From NCBI GenBank assembly GCA_015661035.1, contig JACVJA010000113.1, positions 1 through 5,800 on the forward strand: a DNA stretch of 5,800 bases, read 5' to 3'. The DNA is from Candidatus Calidifonticultor daggyaiensis (GTDB lineage: Bacteria > Actinomycetota > Humimicrobiia > Humimicrobiales > Humimicrobiaceae). The notes under the pieces were generated by a model. That model ran no database searches. It worked only from the letters and a program-made list of their open reading frames with translations, and had not been told where the DNA came from. Shown in pieces: positions 1-4,946 of the stretch. The translations under genes and the position numbers were made by a program. The number at the start of each line of letters is the position of its first letter. The stretch's first letter is position 1.

Positions 1-94
1 TTTTTTTGTTTATAATCAAATATTTTAACTTGGAGGTAGCGTAATACCAACTAAAATTTCTATACTTTTGTTATATTTTCAAAGAGCATTTTAT

Positions 95-118
95 TAGTAG
101 TTGTAAACACAACTCTTA
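95..118 (-). other. Weak hairpin downstream of the broken kinase
   Basis: AGTTGT (99-104) pairs with ACAACT (109-114) around a four-base loop, and after one mismatch three or four more pairs extend it (94-97 with 116-119). It lies about 40 bases past the kinase stop on the minus strand. There is no T-run after it on that strand, so it is a poor terminator candidate. Confidence 0.25.
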
Positions 119-157
119 AATAGTTCGCATTAATAATTAAAAAAAATAAATATAAAT

Positions 158-592
158 TTATGTTATATATGGGATAGTAATTATAACTGTAGTGCCATAA
201 TTTCTCTTGCTTATAATTTTTAAACCATAATCGTTTCCATAATTTAATTTTATTCTCTGTATCACATTTATAATACCAATTTTGCTTTTATTTTTTACAT
301 TTTCTATTGGATCTTTTTTATCATCTTTTACTATTTTAATTTCATAATCAGTTTTTAAGTTTTTTATTTTATCATTATCTTCAAATTGAATTACATTTTG
401 GAATTCCATTATTTTATTTATTTTATCTTTAGTCATACCAATACCATTATCAGTTATTGTGAAAATAACTTTATTATCTATCTTTTGACCACTTATATTA
501 ATTTCACCTAACCCATTCTTTTTTTCTATTCCATGAATTATGCTGTTTTCAATTATTGGCTGTATAATTAATTTTAAGATCCTACAGTCCAT
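158..592 (-). CDS. C-terminal ATP-binding (HATPase_c) fragment of the broken sensor kinase
   Basis: The fragment is 144 residues from the first ATG (592). Family homology extends upstream in the same frame to base 649 (QKLRYQNKF, then FEIDENIMDC), so this ATG is an internal methionine and not a real start. The N box is QPIIENSIIHG (Glu15, Asn16), the G1 box is DNGIGM (Asp48-Met53), the G2 region is KIGIINVIQRIKLNYG (about 104-119), and the end is GTTVIITIP, all typical of YesM-type kinases. Between the G1 and G2 boxes there are about 50 residues rich in Lys, Asp and Asn, which seems longer than usual. The fragment overlaps the other frame and has no clear ribosome site of its own, so independent translation is doubtful. 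The key ATP-binding motifs are intact, which suggests the frameshift is recent. Confidence 0.7.
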   Translation of the reverse strand: MDCRILKLIIQPIIENSIIHGIEKKNGLGEINISGQKIDNKVIFTITDNGIGMTKDKINKIMEFQNVIQFEDNDKIKNLKTDYEIKIVKDDKKDPIENVKNKSKIGIINVIQRIKLNYGNDYGLKIISKRNYGTTVIITIPYIT

Positions 593-2022
593 TATATTTT
601 CATCAATTTCAAATTTAGATATAAATTTATTTTGGTAACGTAATTTTTGTAAACTTCTAAGTACTTTATTTCTTGTTTTACTGTAACTGTTTGATCTGCA
701 AAATAATAGTTATAGTTGATCAATCCAATAATTGAGATAATTGCTTTACTAATACTTGTTGTGCCTGTCATTTCAGCAAGCCATCTAATAATATTTAATG
801 TGTTTCTTATAAAGTGTGGATTTATTTGTGATTGAAGAACTTCAATTTCTAGCTGCCTTTTTATATCTTCTTTTTCTTTTATGCTGGATATATAATTTTT
901 TAATTTTTCAGATGTTTCGTTAAAAACTTTTGCTAATGTACCAATTTCGTCAGGTCTGTTATAGAATATTTTTGTGTCAAGGTTTCCTTGCTGGATTTGC
1001 TTGGCAAAATTGCTTAATTGAGCTATAGGGTTTATTATAGTTTTATTAATTGAAATTACTAATATAATTACAGTGAGGATAGAAAGTAGAGTCATTCCTA
1101 TCATAACAATATTAATATAGTTTATTTCTTTTCTTATATAATCGGATGCAGTAATTTGTATGATTTTCCAGCTTCCTTCAACATCTTTAATGTATAGATT
1201 CCTATAGGTAATAAATTCATTTTTTCCATTTATATAAAAATTAAATGAGGAATTTTTTTCTCCAGAGGCAATGCTTTGTATTAAGCTTGCAGGGATTTTG
1301 GAAAACTCTAAGTGGTTGTCATCACCTTCAATTATACAATTTGTGCCATCAATTATGTAAATACTGCTACTGCTGCTTACTCGCATATATTCTAAAAGTT
1401 TTGAAATATAGTATTTATCTATTCCAATCAGTAAAATACCAACTCTATCAAATTTTTTAAAAATATTAGTGCAAATATATATTTGTTCCTCATTTCTGGG
1501 AGATAAGAGGTTTTTTTCTACAACTATTGCCAGTTTTGGAATTGGTTCAGATATTAAATTGTTATACCAATGCTTTGTAAGTAATTTTTCTTTAATTTTC
1601 TTACTCTCAAGGTCTTTTAAATAGTAAAAATTAGTAAAAATATTTTCATAAGAATTAATAAAAATATATTGATAAGGATAGTCCGAATGGCTCATAACTT
1701 GCTTATTAAATAGTTCATTTTTAACTAAATAAAAAATATTTTGTTTTTCAATTTCACTACTTGGTTTCTGAACTGATAAGTTTTGTAAATTTTGGTTTTG
1801 AGCTAAATAAAATGCAATATCTATAAAACCCTGCAAATTTTTTGAAACTATTAGTGATATATTATCAATTGACTGTTCAGCCATTTGTTTCATTTTAGTG
1901 TTTAATAATTTGCTAGTCAGCAGATTAATAATTAGACCAGCAATAATAATTGGAATTACTTCGAGAAGCATTAATGCGATTATTGCTTTATTCCTTAAGC
2001 TTTTATTTATCCAATTAAACAA
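592..2022 (-). CDS. N-terminal part of broken sensor kinase: sensor, HAMP and phospho-acceptor domain
   Basis: This 476-residue frame starts with TTG, supported by TTTGGAG eight bases upstream. Residues about 13-36 form a first membrane helix. Residues 37-300 are a predicted extracytoplasmic sensor region of the dCache type usual for YesM kinases. Residues about 302-325 form a second helix, followed by a HAMP linker (about 327-380, with NPIAQLSNFAKQIQQGNLD and DEIGTLAKVFNE) and a coiled stretch. The acceptor motif is QINPHFIRNTLN, with the phospho-accepting histidine at residue 403; the family consensus is NPHFLYNTLN, so Leu-to-Ile and Tyr-to-Arg changes sit in a highly conserved motif. Family-like sequence ends at about residue 457 (EIKYLEV); the last 19 residues (to LKLMKI) are out-of-frame read-through. 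If made, the protein would keep the sensor and acceptor histidine but have no ATP-binding domain. Confidence 0.85.
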   Translation of the reverse strand: MFNWINKSLRNKAIIALMLLEVIPIIIAGLIINLLTSKLLNTKMKQMAEQSIDNISLIVSKNLQGFIDIAFYLAQNQNLQNLSVQKPSSEIEKQNIFYLVKNELFNKQVMSHSDYPYQYIFINSYENIFTNFYYLKDLESKKIKEKLLTKHWYNNLISEPIPKLAIVVEKNLLSPRNEEQIYICTNIFKKFDRVGILLIGIDKYYISKLLEYMRVSSSSSIYIIDGTNCIIEGDDNHLEFSKIPASLIQSIASGEKNSSFNFYINGKNEFITYRNLYIKDVEGSWKIIQITASDYIRKEINYINIVMIGMTLLSILTVIILVISINKTIINPIAQLSNFAKQIQQGNLDTKIFYNRPDEIGTLAKVFNETSEKLKNYISSIKEKEDIKRQLEIEVLQSQINPHFIRNTLNIIRWLAEMTGTTSISKAIISIIGLINYNYYFADQTVTVKQEIKYLEVYKNYVTKINLYLNLKLMKI

Positions 2023-2030
2023 ATTTTAGA

Positions 2031-2037
2031 CTCCAAA
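2031..2037 (-). promoter_or_regulatory. Ribosome binding site that sets the TTG start of the sensor kinase
   Basis: On the minus strand TTTGGAG lies eight bases before TTG at 2022-2020. No ATG nearby has an equally good site, so the TTG start is preferred; it also leaves a short cytoplasmic segment (MFNWINKSLRNK) before the first membrane helix, as expected for this family. Confidence 0.7.
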
Positions 2038-2067
2038 AGTTTATATGAAATACTTTTAATTAATTAG

Positions 2068-2096
2068 TCTATACAAAATAATTAAATAAAAAACAT
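2068..2096 (-). promoter_or_regulatory. Weak candidate promoter for the sensor kinase
   Basis: On the minus strand ATGTTT (2096-2091) and TATAGA (2073-2068) are separated by 17 bases and lie 46 bases before the TTG start. The -10 is fair and the -35 is poor. In such AT-rich DNA this could easily be chance. Confidence 0.2.
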
Positions 2097-2201
2097 AAAA
2101 TGTAATATTTTTATTATTTGGATAAAATTATATAAAATTACAACAAAATATTAAGTGCTATTAATCAATATCTATAATATTATTAATCCTCTAGATAACT
2201 T

Positions 2202-2230
2202 TTTACAATCCTTGATTTAAAAGCTATAAT
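2202..2230 (+). promoter_or_regulatory. Candidate sigma-70/sigma-A promoter, far upstream
   Basis: TTTACA (2202-2207) and a perfect TATAAT (2225-2230) are separated by 17 bases. By motif score this is the best promoter in the intergenic region. It would give a leader of about 270 bases before the gene at 2506, which is long, so it may drive a separate short transcript or be a chance match. Confidence 0.4.
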
Positions 2231-2373
2231 AATTAAGTATTTTATTAGTATTTATATTAACGTGTTATCATTATTCTTATATTATCAGATTTTAGAAGCT
2301 TTTTATGGATATTTTTTATTTTAGTTAATTTATTATATTTTTTTATATTTATTTTTTTAATTGATTAAAAGCT

Positions 2374-2401
2374 TTGATCTGGGAACAAACAAAAATATAA
2401 C
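2374..2401 (+). promoter_or_regulatory. Candidate promoter for the membrane-protein gene pair
   Basis: TTGATC (2374-2379) and TATAAC (2396-2401) are separated by 16 bases. Transcription would begin near 2408, about 100 bases before the ATG at 2506, a more ordinary leader length than the promoter at 2202. The match to consensus is moderate. Confidence 0.35.
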
Positions 2402-2505
2402 AAAAAGATGAAACTAGCAGAAAAAGAACTAAAAACCAATAAAAAAATAAAACATACAAATTAACAAATTATTTATAACTTTAACACGATAGAAAGGATT
2501 ATAAA

Positions 2506-2736
2506 ATGACTGATGAAAATAGAGATCAAAATAAATGTATCATTAAGGGAAAAGGCTCTTCAAAGCATAGTGGTTCTGGTATTTTAGGGGCTGCTTATTT
2601 TATGGCTTTTATTGGTGCAGCAGTTTATTATATTCAGTCAACTACAACAGCAGGGGCAGGGTTTATAGGTTTTTTAAAAGCTCTTGTGTGGCCAGGGTTT
2701 TTAATTTATGATTTGTTACAATTTTTAAATATATGA
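2506..2736 (+). CDS. Small two-helix membrane protein of unknown function
   Basis: The protein has 76 residues, and its ATG start is supported by AGAAAGGA seven bases upstream. The first 24 residues are polar and charged, with a Gly/Ser/Lys-rich stretch (KGKGSSKHSGSG). Two hydrophobic segments follow: about 24-43 (GILGAAYFMAFIGAAVYYIQ) and about 49-73 (GAGFIGFLKALVWPGFLIYD), with a Thr-rich turn between them. The pattern G-A-A-Y-F...F-I-G-A-A-V-Y-Y-I-Q and F-L-K-A-L-V-W-P-x-F-L-x-Y resembles small conserved hypothetical membrane proteins of about 60-75 residues found across bacteria; this is recalled resemblance, and I know of no assigned function. It ends with TGA followed directly by TAA. 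The next gene begins 42 bases later on the same strand, so the two are probably co-transcribed. A holin- or toxin-like role cannot be excluded from topology alone, but nothing specific supports it. Confidence 0.8.
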   Translation: MTDENRDQNKCIIKGKGSSKHSGSGILGAAYFMAFIGAAVYYIQSTTTAGAGFIGFLKALVWPGFLIYDLLQFLNI

Positions 2737-2739
2737 TAA

Positions 2740-2791
2740 ATTTTAATTTCATTGTAAATAAATGATATTTTAATTTAAATGAAATCAAAAT
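2740..2791 (+). promoter_or_regulatory. Inverted repeat enclosing the start codon of the following gene
   Basis: ATTTTAATTTCAT (2740-2752) can pair with ATGAAATCAAAAT (2779-2791), 12 of 13 positions, with a 26-base loop. The right arm begins with the ATG at 2779. There is no recognisable Shine-Dalgarno sequence before this ATG, so the structure might limit or couple its translation. The stem is nearly all A-T and may be chance. Confidence 0.3.
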
Positions 2792-3525
2792 TTAAATTAA
2801 TTACAGTTTTTTCATTAATTATAATTATTTTTGGCCTATTAGGTTGCGTTCCTTGTGCAGCAGGCATATACTATTTGAGCAAAATAAGTGCTAGCAGCAA
2901 TATTATTAATATTATTAATTATAGTAATATTAACTATAATGATAACATTGGTAATAAAAATATTGGTGCTAATATTGTAGGCAGTAATAATGCTCAAACT
3001 AAAAATTTCTTAGAAACAGTTAATGAAAGTATAAATTCTTTAATTAGTTTGCTTGACAACTCATCTTATGCGTTAAAAAATGCTTCTTATACTATTACTG
3101 ATGCACAAAACGCACTTATTGATGCTTCTAAAATAATGAAAAGCACTTCTATCTCACTTAACGAGGTATCAAAAACGATTGAGTTTGAAATTCTTGGTGT
3201 AAAGCCTTTAGCTGGTGTTTCTAATTATTTTAAATCGATATCTAAAGATATGGCTAAATTTTCTGAAAACCTTGAAAAGATGTCGACATCAATTGGCTTA
3301 AATGTTGAGGATTTGAAAAAATTATCTGAAGATATTGATAAAATTTCTTTAAATATAACAATAGCAAATAATTCATTTAATAAATCTATAAATTTGATTC
3401 CAAATTTTAGTTTTATAAACATTCTGTATATCGTTCTTTCTTATCTTTTTGTGTTAAATATAATTTTTATACTAATAGGGATTTCCTTGATTGTTTTAAC
3501 CAAAAAAACTAATCCACCTTACTAG
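2779..3525 (+). CDS. Membrane-anchored protein with helical central domain, unknown function
   Basis: The protein has 248 residues. Residues 7-33 are strongly hydrophobic and contain L-L-G-C (Cys23), which fits a lipoprotein signal, although the hydrophobic run continues past the cysteine, so an uncleaved membrane helix is equally possible. Residues 38-76 are a low-complexity linker rich in Asn, Ile and Gly. Residues about 77-135 and 150-205 have spaced hydrophobics with Ser, Asn and Lys (for example ESINSLISLLDNSSYALKNA), as in amphipathic helices or coiled coil. They are split by a more structured motif, FEILGVKPLAGVSNYF (136-151). Residues about 212-240 form a C-terminal membrane helix, ending KKTNPPY. 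Anchors at both ends with a helical extracytoplasmic middle suggest a cell-surface structural or signalling role, by inference only. I recall similar two-anchor helical proteins in methanogens but cannot name a family. It has no clear ribosome site; the ATG is the first usable start. It is probably in an operon with the small gene 42 bases upstream. Confidence 0.8.
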   Translation: MKSKFKLITVFSLIIIIFGLLGCVPCAAGIYYLSKISASSNIINIINYSNINYNDNIGNKNIGANIVGSNNAQTKNFLETVNESINSLISLLDNSSYALKNASYTITDAQNALIDASKIMKSTSISLNEVSKTIEFEILGVKPLAGVSNYFKSISKDMAKFSENLEKMSTSIGLNVEDLKKLSEDIDKISLNITIANNSFNKSINLIPNFSFINILYIVLSYLFVLNIIFILIGISLIVLTKKTNPPY

Positions 3526-3556
3526 GCATCAAAACTAATTCACCTTACTAATAATC
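3505..3556 (+). repeat. Tandem 26-bp duplication spanning the stop codon
   Basis: Copy 1 (3505-3530) and copy 2 (3531-3556) share the core AAAACTAATYCACCTTACTA with one C/T difference, plus three differences near the end of the unit. Copy 1 encodes the terminal KTNPPY and a TAG stop. Copy 2 lies outside the gene and in its own frame reads KTNSPY followed by TAA. This is a duplicated gene end, and only the first copy is translated. Confidence 0.85.
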
Positions 3557-3653
3557 AGATTTGGCGTTTAAAAATAGTAATACAAAATATTAAAAAAATA
3601 CAATAAATTATAATATTTCCGGATATTTTCTAAATAAAAACTTTAAAATTAAT

Positions 3654-3682
3654 TTGACAATAAAGGTTAAAACATTTAAGAT
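3654..3682 (+). promoter_or_regulatory. Strong promoter of the oxidoreductase-kinase unit
   Basis: A perfect -35 box TTGACA (3654-3659) is followed after 17 bases by TAAGAT (3677-3682), four of six matches to TATAAT. Transcription should start near 3688-3690, inside the palindrome that follows directly. This is the only exact TTGACA with good spacing noticed in the window, and it lies correctly oriented upstream of the sugar genes. Confidence 0.65.
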
Positions 3683-3710
3683 AAATAATGTTGTAATTAC
3701 AACATTATTT
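3683..3710 (+). promoter_or_regulatory. 28-bp perfect palindrome, probable repressor operator
   Basis: Bases 3683-3710 are their own reverse complement: left arm AAATAATGTTGTAA, right arm TTACAACATTATTT. It begins right after the -10 box and covers the expected start site, the usual place for a repressor operator. The inner arms TTGTA-TACAA with a two-base centre match the inner arms of the AraR operator consensus (ATTTGTACGTACAAAT) of the GntR-type sugar repressors, so a GntR/AraR-like regulator is a reasonable guess; the regulator gene is not in the window. The absence of a loop and of a following T-run argues against a terminator. Confidence 0.7.
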
Positions 3711-3738
3711 GTAGGTAAACTGCTTGATTTATTATAAT
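3709..3738 (+). promoter_or_regulatory. Possible second promoter within AT palindrome
   Basis: TTGTAG (3709-3714) and TATAAT (3733-3738) are 18 bases apart. The -10 lies inside an 18-bp A-T palindrome (3730-3747) that contains two overlapping TATAAT copies. This would give a leader of about 90 bases. The -35 is only moderate and touches the end of the operator palindrome. Confidence 0.3.
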
Positions 3739-3815
3739 ATTATAATATCTAAATCTTAATTAAATAGAAAGTTTTACATAAGTTTATATAAATTTTTTTA
3801 TACAAGTATTTTTTT

Positions 3816-3822
3816 AGAAAGG
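3816..3822 (+). promoter_or_regulatory. Ribosome binding site with unusually long spacing
   Basis: AGAAAGG lies 14 bases before the ATG at 3837, longer than the usual 5-10. No in-frame ATG, GTG or TTG lies between them (the codons are ATA, AAA, GTT, ATT). The family N-terminus (MKKVRICLIGAGRAG) fits the ATG, so the start is kept. Confidence 0.5.
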
Positions 3823-3836
3823 TCATAAAAGTTATT

Positions 3837-4856
3837 ATGAAAAAGGTAAGAATTTGTTTAATAGGCGCAGGTAGAGCTGGTGAAGTTCATGGAGATGTCT
3901 ATAATAACTTCGTACCGCAATCAGAGATAGTTGCAGTTTTCGATACAGATTTACAAAAAGCGCAAAAACTATCTTTAAAATATAATTTAAAACCAGCTAA
4001 TGCTTTTAATAACTTTCAAGATGTTTTAAAAAAAGTTGATTTTGATGCTGTTATAATAACCACGCCTACTTTTACTCATCCTGAATACACAATTGTTTCT
4101 GCTCAAAATGGAAAGCATGTATTTTGTGAAAAGCCTATGTGTTTGCATCTTGATGATTGTGATAATATGATAGAGGCATGTAAAAAGGCAGGCATAGTAT
4201 TTCAGATTGGTTTTATGAGAAGATTTGATGAAGGCTTTTTAAATGCAAAACAAATTTTATCAAATGGAGATATTGGTGAGATTTTAATTATAAAATCGGT
4301 TGGACGAGGTCCTGGCTTGCCTGGAAGCTGGTATTATGACATAGAAAACAGTAATGGTATGCTTGCAGAAGTAAACAGTCATGATTTTGATTCTATTAGA
4401 TGGCTTTCAGGTTCAGAATATAAAAGTATTTATGCAGTTGCTAAAAACTCTAAAAATCCAGAAATTGGTAAGAATTTTCAATATTTTTATGACAATGCGG
4501 CTGTTGTTGCAACATTAAATAATCAAGTCTTTGGTTTAATTGATGGTGTTTGCCCATGTGATTATGGCTATGATGCAAGGGTTGAAGTTGTAGGAACTAA
4601 AGGTGTAATTTTTATTGGTTATTTAAAAGAACATACTACAGTGGTTTGTACGAGAGAAAAAGGATATACATCTCCACAATTTTTAAGTTGGAAAAAAAGA
4701 TTTCATGAAGCATATATTGCAGAAGATAGACATTTCATTGAATGTGTTTTAGAAAATAAAAAACCAATTGTTACTGGCGAAGATGGTAAAGCTGCTGTTG
4801 CTGCTGTAATTGCTGCAAATGAATCTATAAAAAAAGGTATTCCAGTAAACTTGTAG
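3837..4856 (+). CDS. Gfo/Idh/MocA-family oxidoreductase (inositol 2-dehydrogenase-like)
   Basis: At 339 residues this has the usual family length of 330-350. It is a cytoplasmic NAD(P)-dependent dehydrogenase that oxidises a hydroxyl of a polyol, sugar or sugar acid. The N-terminal Rossmann fold shows VRICLIGAGRAGEVHGDVY (residues 4-22), an acidic residue after strand two (VFDTD, 34-38) that favours NAD, and V-I-I-T-T-P-T (72-78). The conserved EKP motif is at 98-100, with Lys99 the expected catalytic lysine. The C-terminal domain carries GMLAEVNSHDFDSIRWLSG (174-192). His182 matches the catalytic histidine of Bacillus IolG, but the usual Asp four residues earlier is Glu178. The end shows the familiar helix (EDRHFIECV, GEDGKAAVAAVIAANESIK). 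It is the first gene behind the operator-bearing promoter, and an FGGY kinase follows after 90 bases. The pair suggests a route in which a polyol or sugar is oxidised and then phosphorylated. The substrate is not determined; inositol is only the nearest well-known case. Confidence 0.93.
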   Translation: MKKVRICLIGAGRAGEVHGDVYNNFVPQSEIVAVFDTDLQKAQKLSLKYNLKPANAFNNFQDVLKKVDFDAVIITTPTFTHPEYTIVSAQNGKHVFCEKPMCLHLDDCDNMIEACKKAGIVFQIGFMRRFDEGFLNAKQILSNGDIGEILIIKSVGRGPGLPGSWYYDIENSNGMLAEVNSHDFDSIRWLSGSEYKSIYAVAKNSKNPEIGKNFQYFYDNAAVVATLNNQVFGLIDGVCPCDYGYDARVEVVGTKGVIFIGYLKEHTTVVCTREKGYTSPQFLSWKKRFHEAYIAEDRHFIECVLENKKPIVTGEDGKAAVAAVIAANESIKKGIPVNL

Positions 4857-4890
4857 CATCTATATAGTTTATGGATTTATAGCAAATGAA

Positions 4891-4914
4891 TAAAATTTTT
4901 ATCAAAAAATTTTA
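4891..4914 (+). other. A-T hairpin between oxidoreductase and kinase
   Basis: TAAAATTTTT (4891-4900) pairs perfectly with AAAAATTTTA (4905-4914) around an ATCA loop. The ten pairs are all A-T, so the structure is weak. It could mark mRNA processing or weak attenuation between the two genes, or be chance. Confidence 0.25.
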
Positions 4915-4946
4915 ATAAATTTTATAAATATAAAAAAACATTTTCT

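Larger units (their letters stand above)
158..2022 (-). pseudogene. YesM-type sensor histidine kinase, frameshifted by a probable 10-bp deletion
   Basis: Read together, the two minus-strand frames reproduce one complete YesM-type histidine kinase in normal domain order: membrane helix, extracellular sensor, membrane helix, HAMP, His_kinase phospho-acceptor domain, HATPase_c. In the family the helix after the acceptor domain reads roughly Y-L-x-x-Y-x-x-x-Q-K-x-R-Y. Here the first frame gives EIKYLEV up to base 652, and the other frame resumes at base 649 with QKLRYQNKF. Two bases (650-651) remain where four codons are expected, so ten bases appear to be missing. Adding ten gives 1875 nt, about 624 residues, close to the usual 580-600 for the family. 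A gap of this size is unlikely to be a single-base sequencing slip and does not look like a programmed frameshift. As it stands the kinase cannot join acceptor and ATP-binding domains, so it is probably inactive. The family phosphorylates a YesN-type response regulator; none is visible here. Confidence 0.8.
2023..2505. other. AT-rich divergent intergenic region, 483 bases
   Basis: This gap separates the leftward kinase from the rightward membrane-protein genes. I see no convincing coding sequence, tRNA or GC-rich terminator hairpin in it. It holds a weak leftward promoter near the kinase, two candidate rightward promoters, long T-runs at about 2310-2360, and an A-rich, nearly T-poor leader from about 2385 to 2460. 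The length is generous for two simple promoters, so an unrecognised regulatory RNA cannot be excluded. Confidence 0.6.
3526..3836 (+). other. Intergenic region with promoter and operator, 311 bases
   Basis: No gene is visible here. The left part has the second copy of the 26-bp repeat and AT-rich sequence without a clear terminator; the only GC-containing dyad, around CCGG at 3619-3622, has two mismatches in nine pairs and no loop. The middle has a strong promoter and a 28-bp palindrome. The right part has an 18-bp A-T palindrome and an untranslated leader of up to about 148 bases before the oxidoreductase gene. Confidence 0.7.

Noticed and set aside
1..157. Insertion-sequence or transposase fragment suggested by the VVFTTTN peptide on the minus strand
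   Set aside because: It is too short, no inverted repeats are visible and the resemblance is too weak to support a call.
1245..1460. Plus-strand open frame of 71 codons rich in Cys, Leu and Tyr
   Set aside because: It lies antisense inside the sensor kinase, has no ribosome site and has no recognisable domain; the kinase explains the open frame.
2136..2145. AATTACAACA upstream of the kinase, identical to ten bases of the operator palindrome's right half
   Set aside because: The matching left arm is absent, so there is no dyad; a ten-base AT-rich match is expected by chance.
2893..3000. Repeats at 2893-3000 as a CRISPR or spacer-like array
   Set aside because: The units are very short, imperfect and inside an open reading frame; they are low-complexity codons.
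3225..3422. Minus-strand open frame of 65 codons
   Set aside because: It is antisense to the helical domain of the 248-residue protein, with no promoter or ribosome site, and its Lys/Phe/Ile composition mirrors the AT-rich coding strand.
3612..3629. Dyad around CCGG as a terminator for the 248-residue protein gene
   Set aside because: Two of nine pairs mismatch, there is no loop and no T-run follows.
3683..3710. The 28-bp palindrome as a transcription terminator
   Set aside because: It has no loop, no GC-rich stem and no T-run, and it sits directly behind a -10 box, which fits an operator better.
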